Shown one piece after another: positions 55,201 through 63,500 of a stretch of 64,000 nucleotides of DNA. The number at the start of each line of letters is the position of its first letter. Position 1 is the stretch's first letter. The notes beneath the pieces are model-generated. The model saw only the letters and a program-made list of their open reading frames with translations. It made no database searches and was not told where the DNA came from. This DNA is from Planctomycetaceae bacterium (GTDB lineage: Bacteria; Planctomycetota; Planctomycetia; Pirellulales; Pirellulaceae), in the NCBI GenBank assembly GCA_020638975.1, contig JACKHN010000008.1:1-64000 (forward strand), written 5' to 3'. The position numbers and the translations under genes are program-made.

Positions 55201-56579
55201 CTTATCTTATAGGGGACTTTACGGGGAGCGACTCGGCAGCGAACTCCGTCCAGATTCCGATGTCGCGAATCACGAGCGGAGTTGTCGAAATCAATCTCGG
55301 GAATGGCAACAACACGCTAGACATCGACTTTAGCAACGCACCGGCTCAAGGAGTGAACTTGTCGTTTGTGATCCATGGCGGGCCCGGCGATGACCAGCTG
55401 ACGTTTGTAAACTCGAATGCCTTAGGAGCGGGTGGGATCTCGATGAACGATCAGATCGAGGACATCTTCGTGTTGGGTTCGATCATCACCAACGGCGCGC
55501 CGGTCACGCTAAACGCTCGTCACAGTATCGAGATCAACGCCGACATTGTGACCGCCGGAACGGCGAGCGACGGAGTCGTGCAAATCATGTCCGGCCACGA
55601 CATCTTGGGAAGCAACTGTCCGGTCGTTGACGCTGGCGACGAAATGGTTGTCATTTCCGGTAGGACTGGAATTGCAAACCTCGGTGTTCAGACAACTAGC
55701 AGCGTTTCGCTGACGAGCACAGCAGGTGGCATCAGCGGGTGCAACGGCGTGATTGCCGTCACGGCCAACAGTTTAACGGTGAATGCCGCGGCTTCTGTCG
55801 GTGGGGCGTTGCTTCAAAACGGCGAATTGTCCATGGTCGCGCCTCTGGCGGTCAGTGTACATGAGTTGCATGGCAGTGTCGGCGGGCTGGGCATTTTCCT
55901 CACCAACACTCGCAACTTCACCGTCGACGACGCTGTTGCGATCGGAGCAGCGCCAGGGGGAAAGAAAATCGTTTCGATTGTTCCCGCAGCACCCATCACG
56001 CCGCAACCGGAAGGCGAACATTCGCCCCGGCAGAATCGAAAGAATTCGCTCGACGTGAACGACGACTCGTTCGTCTCGCCGCTGGACGCACTCGCCACAA
56101 TCAACTTTCTGAACGCGCAGTCGACGGGCGCGTCAGGCGAAGCGAATCGCTCGGTACCGGCGACGTTGTACCTGGACGTGAATGGCGACCGCGTAATTAC
56201 TGCGATCGACGCCCTGCAAATCATCAACTACTTGAACGCCACCCGATCGGTCGTGCCAGAAGGCGAATCGAAGCCGGGAGCATCGGACGGTTTGGCCGCA
56301 CCGGTGCTCTCGCCATCAGTGGCAACTGCGAGAGGACCGATCGATATTGCGGATGTCGGACGAGCCTCTAATCTCGGCGGTCGCATGACGGGTCTGGGGA
56401 CCCGTCCTACGACGCCTAATTCTTTGCTGATCGATAACAACCGACGACTCGCCGTCCCAAGGCCGCAGGAATCGCGCGTGTCACCGCTCGCCCGATTCAC
56501 CGGCGCAGATCTTGAGTCGACGTTGGACGAGCTTTCATCGGACATCGCGGAGCAGTGGCAAGATCACTTCCGCAGTTAA
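52254..56579 (+). CDS. Large surface protein: LEPR-type leader, cadherin-like repeats, dockerin-like pair
   Basis: 1441 aa. The leader is basic (RRRQRRAVRLRN) with LQALEPRLLM at about residues 38-47, the LEPR-XLL motif of planctomycete extracellular proteins. A unique region runs to about 450; a cadherin/VCBS-like domain spans about 470-585 (ARDDGTFATDEDTPLQLLAT, DSFTYTVGDLHGGTSTATVT). Two Ig-like repeats follow (about 590-790, TVTDSDGNDNSTSFTLTVS and VSVTDGDGGTSSESFLVTV). A beta-rich module at about 945-1180 is shared with the broken gene next door. Two dockerin-like Ca-binding repeats (LDVNDDSFVSPLDALATINF, LDVNGDRVITAIDALQIINY) sit at about 1265-1325. Likely exported and cell-surface bound. 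The stop overlaps that of the convergent paralogue. Confidence 0.88.
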   Translation: MYPLVDATHRVLKMLKLNRRRQRRAVRLRNQVSRHLQLQALEPRLLMTVADLVSQGFRTDTFSINTSFDYAYSEPGYQDRIDRGSLSSTNSTVTWTSPRDATGTLSGTATGTGNDQFQLGSSFFPCSTYTIFNRGVFDYTVDAVAGTYTINNTTTLEARYPTYTDHTGGNCPAPNPPISYIFGGEVVGYSGQYDPELFEFAVQYNRAGATANVPNTQINFDNTAPNQFTLTLNPFQPPVQIPAGWVQVPQTSGPSAVDYIDVENGGINFTVDVAGMPITPINGDVMTPVAKVRLFWAGGATVAKISEIPIDMGGGNLDVFWNSTQVQGRITDFATPPANATHVIVELDIDDSVNVADQQAVLLIDNFLAQNSGTFVTDEDSLLDESAGTILNAADATAGVKVLAYNPVSQAGANVVVANDRGGFTYDSRTVAAFQRLAPGESVNDHIEFLAIKYQTLVDNAVGVISINGINDPPIARDDGTFATDEDTPLQLLATDLFANDTEIDNGDRLAIVSTSTTSTQGATVSIISGNIVYDPTSSPTLQALGVTLQSGVPVPDKLVDSFTYTVGDLHGGTSTATVTVEVSGVSDRPTITTIGNQSIRVSTQTGQLPFTISDTVTPSDSLTLTVSSSMPSLLPNGNIALSGSGDNRFVQLTPVANEIGTTNVTITVTDSDGNDNSTSFTLTVSANVLPTISAITDRTIQLGESTGAINFTVGDEFTAAGNLLLTAASSNPSVIPPGSIVLGGGEATRTINVTSPGNEVGSSTITVSVTDGDGGTSSESFLVTVAGPNNAPILNDTVSPRLRPIRSDGVGNAGQRVSDLATATGDLITDVDPLAVEGIAIIGVTGNGAWEFSNNNGETFSSFGSVAETNALLLADTSVIRYLPPVEVVGGAPDMPSITFRAWDQTSTDTDTTQNGGTTAFSVATKTLTTQVVLTLGELRDNTTDNTMSDLVISDGVPGGKSDRLQLSIDTSGTQLVITDNSYLIGDFTGSDSAANSVQIPMSRITSGVVEINLGNGNNTLDIDFSNAPAQGVNLSFVIHGGPGDDQLTFVNSNALGAGGISMNDQIEDIFVLGSIITNGAPVTLNARHSIEINADIVTAGTASDGVVQIMSGHDILGSNCPVVDAGDEMVVISGRTGIANLGVQTTSSVSLTSTAGGISGCNGVIAVTANSLTVNAAASVGGALLQNGELSMVAPLAVSVHELHGSVGGLGIFLTNTRNFTVDDAVAIGAAPGGKKIVSIVPAAPITPQPEGEHSPRQNRKNSLDVNDDSFVSPLDALATINFLNAQSTGASGEANRSVPATLYLDVNGDRVITAIDALQIINYLNATRSVVPEGESKPGASDGLAAPVLSPSVATARGPIDIADVGRASNLGGRMTGLGTRPTTPNSLLIDNNRRLAVPRPQESRVSPLARFTGADLESTLDELSSDIAEQWQDHFRS

Positions 56580-57115
56580 TCGCTCAACAGCACTTCGGTC
56601 GCGTCCCTTGCGATGGCATCGAGTAGCGATTCCCAATCCTGCGACGCTTTCTCTTCGTCTCGGTGTATTCGATTCAGTCGCGTCGGTTGCCACAAAGTCG
56701 CGGTCGATGACGAGCCCGTGGCAGTTGGCTCTGATAGGTTGGGTCCTCTCGCCCGACCAGCTTTCGGGACGGGCACGATCGATTGCGCGGAATGCGGGAT
56801 GGCGAAGTACTGCCCACTGCCCGCGGACTCGCCTTCCGGTCGCGTGGCGGTTCGTGCGTTGAGCTGATTGATGATCATCAAGGCATCGAGCGCCGAGACG
56901 ACTCGGTCGCCACTCACGTCCAGGTAAAACCTACTTTGATGATGGCGAAGCCCTTCGGATTGAATGCCCACTCCCAGCGAGTTGAAATGATTGATCAGCG
57001 CCAAGGCATCGATCGGCGACACGACGCCGTCGTCGTTCACATCAAACGGATTCACCGCATTGTGTTTTGGCCCACCTTCTCCTTCAACGCCGAGACAGCA
57101 ACCTGACCCGGGCAA
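56576..57115 (-). pseudogene. Fragment 4: dockerin-like repeat pair
   Basis: Back in the original frame. Real sequence starts about GVEGEGGPKHNAVNPFDVN and gives two dockerin-like repeats (FDVNDDGVVSPIDALALINH, LDVSGDRVVSALDALMIINQ), followed by a Ser/Thr/Arg-rich tail ending ATEVLLSD, similar in length and position to the tail of the 1441-aa protein. The stop codon TAA shares bases with the stop of that convergent gene. Confidence 0.75.
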
Positions 57116-58262
57116 CCAACAATCCCACCATTGCCGCCATCCAAAGTGACATCGCCGTTAGTTTCGATTCGCACTTGGCCGATCCCAGTACCGGACATCA
57201 TTTGCATATCCGCGTCACTGGCTTGGACGAGCGAGCAGTTTCCAAACACGTCTCTTCCCGCCTTCAATTGAATCGCGCCGATATCCAGGCTGACATCAGC
57301 GTTGACTTCCAAGGACTCGGTCGCGATGAGCACGATCCTCCCGCTTTGCACAGTAGCGGGACCGTTAACAAAAATATCTTCGACTTCGTCGTTGGTGATC
57401 AGTTCGCCCGACCCGAGCGACGTCGACCCCGAGAACGTGAGCGTATCATGCCCATCGCCGCCGCGGATCGTTACCGACAGATTCAGATCTTGCGGAGCGC
57501 CGCTGAAGTCGATCGACAAATTGTCATCGCCCTCGAAGAGATCGATCTCGACGCCGAGAATTGCAGCCAGCGGCACCTCTACGGCGTTGCCGGTCGTGTT
57601 ATCCCCAAAGTCGCCGATGATATTGCTTCCATCCGTAATGACGAGCCGGTCGCCAACGATCGTCAGTTCGAGTTGATCGCCTTTGCCTCCAAGCACCGAG
57701 TCTCGTATGGTCAATATGGAGGCGTCGTCTATCGTCACGGCAGTGCGGACATTCTGCAAGTCATCGTCTTGGATCGTATACATCGTCGTTGCCTGTATCG
57801 TGCCGTCGCCATTGGCATCGCCCAGTTGGACTTGGTTGCCAGGAAGAATCTCCAACTCAATGGTCTCGTCTGGCTCGATGATTGTGTCGGGCACAATCGA
57901 CAAGCCCGTGATGGCCACGGGCGTCGCGTTGTAGGTTCCGGCGGGAATGGTCACCGTCGTTGGGCCGTTAAAATCCACACCGCCCCCGCTCGCTGTGCTA
58001 TCGATCACAGCAGCATCGATCGTCACTTGATGATCAGATTGAATCGTGCCCGTCACCAACAACTGCGGAAAATTCCGGTCGGACGATTCGGTGTCAGTTC
58101 CCGTTGGCGCGCTGAACTCGACTCGCAGAGCGTCGTCGTCAGTGATAGTGCCCATGGCCTCAGATTGTGGCCTGTAGACGCGGACCTGACCTGCCTTTTC
58201 GCCATTACCATCGTTGTAACGTGCTCCGAGAACCAACGTCGTGCCATCGTCGCCAAATCGAC
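57052..58262 (-). pseudogene. Fragment 3: end of repeat array, second Calx-beta, shared beta module
   Basis: In the shifted frame the repeat resumes at GDDGTTLVLGARYNDGNG and AGQVRVYR. A Calx-beta domain follows (ESSDRNFPQLLVTGTI, NATPVAITGLSIVPDTIIEP), then the module shared with the 1441-aa protein (VLGGKGDQLELTIVGDRLVI, LFEGDDNLSIDFSGAPQDLN). The frame ends at VSALKEKVGQNTMR, after the second disruption. Confidence 0.75.
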
Positions 58263-59860
58263 ACAGAGTAGCCAGCTTCATCGCCGTAGGCTTCGCCTTC
58301 GATGTCCTCGCCGATTTGAGTCCAAACAGTGCCGTTAAAGCGGTATGCGCGGGCTCTCCCGGTCGGGTCACCGTAGAAGTCGTCGCCGGGTGCTCCGATC
58401 ACCAGCATGTTACCGTCGCCGCTTAGCGATACCGACCAGCCGGAATGCTCGAACCGGGCTTTACCGTCAATGTCCCCTCCAAGTTGGTTCCAATCAGCAC
58501 CATCGAAGCGGTATACGCGGGCGTGACCGGCCGATTCGCTAACATCGTCATTGAAGGGTGCTCCGATCGCCAGAGTATTGCCGTCTGTATTTAGCGACAC
58601 CGACCAGCCGGACTGGTCGAATGTGGATTCGCCGACGATCGTCTGCCCAATCTGAATCCAATCAACACCGTCAAAGTCGTACACGTGAGTGTGGCCGAAA
58701 AAGTTGTCATTACCATCTTTCAAGGGCGCACCGACCGCAACCTTGTCGCCGTCACCGCTCAGCGATACCGAGAATCCGAAGTGATTGCCCGCAACGATAC
58801 CCTCGAGCTTTTGCCCGATCTGCGTCCAATCAGTGCCGTCGAAGTGGTACACGCGGACTTGACCGACATGATTGTAGGCACCGAAAAACCCCGTCATCCC
58901 GATTGCAAGCGTATTCCCGTCTTCGCTCACAGACACCGAGCGACCGGATACATCACCCGCAGCTTCGCCATCGATATCTTGCCCGATCTGAGTCCAATAG
59001 GTGCCGTCAAAGTGGTACACGCCGGCCTGCCCGGCCGCGCCATCTGATCGGGGGGATCCGATCGCTAGGGTGTTGCCATCGCCACTTGAGGTCACCGACA
59101 AGCCAAATGAATCACTGATGGATTCACCGTCGATGTCCTGGCCGACCCGCATCCATTCGATGCCGTCAAAGCGGTATACCTGAACGCGACCAGCATTAAT
59201 ACCGTCGCCGAGAGTGCCCGGCGACCCGATCACCAGTGATTTGCCGTCGCCGCTAAGCGCTACCGACCAGCCGGCTCGGTCGCCGGCAGTCTTGCCATCG
59301 ATGTCTTGGCCTAGCTGATTCCAGTCAACGCCGTCAAAGCGGTATACGCGGGCGTGCCCGGAATCGATGCCGTTGCCGTCGTTGCTGAGTGCACCGATGG
59401 CCCACGTGTTGCCGTCGTTGCTCAGCGATACCGACCAGCCGGAATTATCGTCCTTGGCTTCGCCATCGATGTCTCGACCGAGTTGTACCCAGCTCGTGCC
59501 GTCGAATCGGTAGGCACGGACGTGCCCAGCACGGTTGCCACTGCCATCGTTATAAGGGGCTCCGATCACTAGCGTGTTGCCATCTCCACTCATCGACACG
59601 GATCGACCGGACTCATCGAACATAGCCTCGCCATCGACGTCTTGGCCGAGTTGCATCCATTCCATGAACGCGAACGTCACATCACGATCGCCGACCTGTA
59701 GATTACTCAAAAGCAAGTCTATTCTCTCGTTCGGCTCCACTGTTCTGTCACCGTTGACAGAAATGTTGATGGTTCCCGATGTATCACCGGCTTTAATGAT
59801 GTAAGTAGCAGGCGTTGTTACGGCGACATAATCACCATCGGCCGCGCTGGCTGTGCCGTC
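58205..59860 (-). pseudogene. Fragment 2: FG-GAP-like repeat array in frame after the TAA
   Basis: It continues fragment 1 in the same frame. The rest of the Calx-beta domain (NGDRTVEPNERIDLLLSNL) is followed by repeats of about 48 residues, each with W.Q(L/I)G.DIDGEA, SGWSVSLSGDGNTLAIGAP, and GHARVYRFDG. These are FG-GAP-like units of planctomycete surface proteins, probably forming a propeller. The last repeat reads GYSVS and then shifts into a false tail (IWRRWHDVG) ending at 58205. An internal GTG at 59740 could restart translation but is not convincing. Confidence 0.75.
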
Positions 59861-60400
59861 TTATGTGATGTAGTCCACCGACACATCTACATCGACTGCC
59901 GCACTCAATGTCACCGGGAAGCTGAGCGTCGTCGTGCCCTCGTTGCCTTCCATTACCGTCGCGTCGCCGACGCTCAGTGTGGCGCGGTCGTCGTTCGTGA
60001 TGTCGATCGTGTCGCTGCCTGGATCAAAGCCGGCAGCGCTGGCGGAGATCGTTACCTTGTGGGGCCCGTCGACGATCGCTTCATCGACGCCAGTAATCAC
60101 AAACGACGCTGCGTCTTGTCCGTCGGGGATCGTGACGGTCAGCGGAACGACTGCTTCTCCCTTGTCGTCACTGGCCAGAGCGACGACAAGATCGCCGCTG
60201 GTTCCCGAATCACGAGTGACGATAGCGTTCGCCACTCCACCATTTTCGCTGATCGAAGCTTCTGTGATCGAGATCGTGAGGCTCGCCAGGAGCGCACGTT
60301 CTTCCAGCGATTCAACTCGCAAGCCGCGCCACCGACGGCGGGGCGAGCGAAGACGCTTTATGCGTTTGCTCGTCAATTGTTGGAGTAGCTGGCGAAGCAT
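59861..60400 (-). pseudogene. Fragment 1: leader plus Calx-beta domain, ended by TAA
   Basis: 179 codons from the ATG at 60400. A basic leader (KRIKRLRSPRRRWRGLRVES) with LEERALLAS precedes a Calx-beta domain (ITEASISENGGVANAIVTRD, TVIPDGQ-like strand, FPVTLSAAVDVDVSVDYIT). In this family the strand normally continues (T)ADGTA; here the TAA takes one codon's place and the following codons read DGTASAADGDYVAV in the same frame. Confidence 0.75.
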
Positions 60401-60533
60401 CTGCCGCGGTGTCCGGTTGGGTCGAGGCCGTTAGAACTCGGCTTGCGATGGAATACGGAACTCCTGCCCGTGTTCCATGATACCCTGACCTACGGTTCAG
60501 CACAAAATTCTGGTCGTTTGAACGTTTGGCAGC

Positions 60534-63500
60534 TTACCGCGACAGGAACGCCCGCTTCGACAGCGTTCGCGGTGGGATCACGAGCACTCCGGCTTGATCA
60601 TCTTCCGTGTCGACGCTGTTGTCAGGGGTCGAGTCGCTGTCAAATTGATCCGCCGCACTGACTTGAGCCAGATTCGTCTTGATGCCGAGCGTGTCGACAC
60701 TGGCCGTTATCATTAACGTTGCGGAGGCACCATTGGCAACGGAACCGACCGCCCAAATGCCTGTCGTGTTATCGAACGAACCTTGGCTGGGCGCGGAAGA
60801 GACGAAACTCATGCCGGTTGGCAGCGTGTCTCGCACGGCGACGTTGGTCGCATCTTGCGGGCCGGCGTTCGAGACTTCGATCGTAAAGATCACATTGTCG
60901 CCGACGTTGACGTTCGCGTTGTTGACGGTTTGCGTCACGGACAGGTCCGCGACCTCGGGAGTCAGCACGACTTCGGCTTGATCATCTTCCGTGGCGATGC
61001 TGTTGTTGGGGGTCGAGTCGGGGTCGTTCTGGTCGACGCTTTGCACTTGAGCCACATTCGTCTTCGCACCGATCGTCGTTACCGACGCCACGATTTGCAG
61101 AGTCGCCGACCCACCACTGACCATCGTGCCCACGGCCCATTGGCCGGTTGCGTTGTCGAATGTCCCTTGGCTGGGCGTCGACGACACGAAGGTCAATCCG
61201 GCGGGTAACGAGTCTTGGACGACGACGTTGGTCGCGCTGGACGGTCCCGCATTCGATACCGTGACAGTGAACGTAACGTTTTGACCCGAGTTCGGTGTCG
61301 TGTCGTCAACGGTCTTGGTCAGAGAGAGATCAGCGTCCTGCGGTGTGAGCATGATGCTGGCTTGGTCGTCTTCGGTGTCGATGCTGTTGCCGGGCGTGGA
61401 ATCCGAATCCGTTTGGTCGGCGGCGGTAACTTGAGCGGAGTTTGTCTTGGTGCCGACCGTGTCGACGCTGGCGACGATTTGCAAAGTCGCGTTAGCCCCG
61501 TTGGCGATGGTGCCGACTGTCCAGACTCCAGTGCCATTCACGTACGAACCTTGGCTGGGTGTCGACGACACGAAAGTCATCCCGGCGGGAATCGCATCGA
61601 GCACGGTAACACCGCTTGCCGCGTCCGGTCCTGCGTTCGAAACCGTGATCGTGAATGTGACATTGTCACGGACGTTCGGTGTCGCGTTATCGATCGTTTT
61701 CGCGAGCGACAGGTCGATCACTTGCGGCGTCACGGCTACGCTGGCTTGGTCATCTTCGGTCGCGACGCCGTTGTTGACGGTTGAGTCGGGATCCGTTTGG
61801 TCCGACGCAGTGACTTGTGCCGAGTTTGTCTTCGCGCCCGTTGATGCAACTGTCGCCACGATCTGCAGACTGGCGGCTGCACCATTGCCGATCGACCCGA
61901 CAGTCCACAGGCCGGTCGTGTCGCTGTAGGTTCCTTGGCTGGGCGTCGCCGACACGAAGGTCAAACCGGTCGGCAGGGAATCGGTGACCGCGACATTGGT
62001 AGCCGTGTCGGGTCCGGCGTTTGATGCGGTCAATGTGAACGTCACGTTATCACCCACGTTCGGCGTGGCATTGCTCACCGTCTTCGCAAGCGAGAGATCG
62101 GCAGCGGTTGGCGTCAGCAAGATGCTGGCGAGATCGTCTTCCGTCGTGACGCCGTTATTCGGCGTTGAATCGGGGTCGAACTGATCGCTGGCGGTAATCT
62201 CGGCGGTGTTTGTTTGACTCATCGCAGCAGCGACCGTCGCGACGATCAGCAACGTCGGGTTCGCTGCGTTGGCGACCGTACCCACGGTCCAGACACCGGT
62301 TGTGCTGTCGTATGTTCCTTGGGAAGGCGTGGCCGACACGAACGTCATTCCGGTCGGAAACGTGTCCATGACAGTAACGTTGGTCGCCGAGTCGGGGCCG
62401 GCATTGCTGACGGTCACCGTGAAAGTAACGTTATCGCCGATGTCCGGTGTTGCATTGCTGACCGTTTTAGCAATCGACAAATCCGCGACCTGCGGCGTCA
62501 CCGAAACGGCGGCTTGATCGTCTTCGGAAGCGATGCTGTTATTCGGGGTCGAATCGGAGTCGGCTTGATCGACCGACGTGACTTGCGTGGTATTCGTCTT
62601 TGTGCCCGACGATGCAACTGCCGCCGTAATCTGCAGCGTGGCGTTTGCACCACTGGCGATCGTGCCTGCCGTCCACGCGCCCGTGCCGCTGTCGTACGAT
62701 CCTTGGCTCGGTGTCGACGATACAAAGGTTAAACCGGTCGGCAACGCGTCGGTCACGATGGCGTTGGTGGCGGAGTTCGGTCCGGCGTTGGCCAGCGTCA
62801 GAGTGAACGTGACGTTATCCCCGACGTTCGGCGACGCAACATCTACCGACTTTGTCAACGACAGGTCGACGAGTTGAGGTGTCACAACAACGCTCTCTTG
62901 GTCGTCTTCGCTGGCGACCCCGTTGTTGGGAGTCGAATCCGAGTCAGCCTGATCGGATGCAGTGACTTGGGCCGAGTTCGTCTTCGCGCCCACCGAAGCG
63001 ACCGTCGCGACGATCTGCAGCGTGGCATTGCCTCCATTGGCGATGGTGCCCACGGTCCAAACACCAGTGCCACTGACGAATGTGCCTTGGCTGGGAGTCG
63101 ACGACACAAATGTCAGACCAGCAGGCAGTACGTCCGTGACGGCAACGTTTGTCGCTGAGTCAGGACCTGCGTTCGCAGCGGTTAACGTAAACGTGATATT
63201 GTCCCCGACGTTCGGCGACGCATTGTCGACTGCCTTGGTGAGCGACAAGTCCGCGATCGAAGCAGTCAGCCCAGCGCTGTCCTGATCGTCTTCCATGGCA
63301 ACATTGTTGTTCGGTGTCGAATCGGGGTCAGCTTGGTCCGAGGCCGTGACTTGTGCGGTATTCGTCTGCGTTCCGGTCGCGGTAACCGAGGCGACAATCT
63401 GCAACGTTGCACTGCCACCGCTGGCAACGGAACCTACCGTCCACACGCCCGTGCCGCTGATATAAGTTCCTTGACTTGGCGTCGATGAAACGAAGGTCAT

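Larger units (their letters stand above)
56576..60400 (-). pseudogene. Broken giant surface protein: leader, Calx-beta, FG-GAP-like repeats, dockerin
   Basis: Read as one gene it would encode about 1270 residues: leader with VESLEERALLA, Calx-beta domain, an array of eight to nine FG-GAP-like repeats, a second Calx-beta, a beta-rich module shared with the 1441-aa protein, and paired dockerin-like repeats. It is interrupted by an in-frame TAA (59861-59863), a frame change near 58253-58262, and a second frame disruption near 57068-57095. Homology to domain consensus continues directly across each break, which shows these are lesions of one gene rather than separate genes. Sequencing error is possible but nearby genes of similar size are intact. 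Confidence 0.8.

Noticed and set aside
57067..58338. 423-codon plus-strand frame opposite the broken surface gene
   Set aside because: Minus-strand frames here show Calx-beta, shared beta module and dockerin motifs; the plus frame has none.
59861..59863. Recoded stop (selenocysteine, pyrrolysine or programmed readthrough)
   Set aside because: The codon is TAA, not TGA or TAG, no recoding stem-loop is evident, and two further frame lesions in the same gene favour simple decay.
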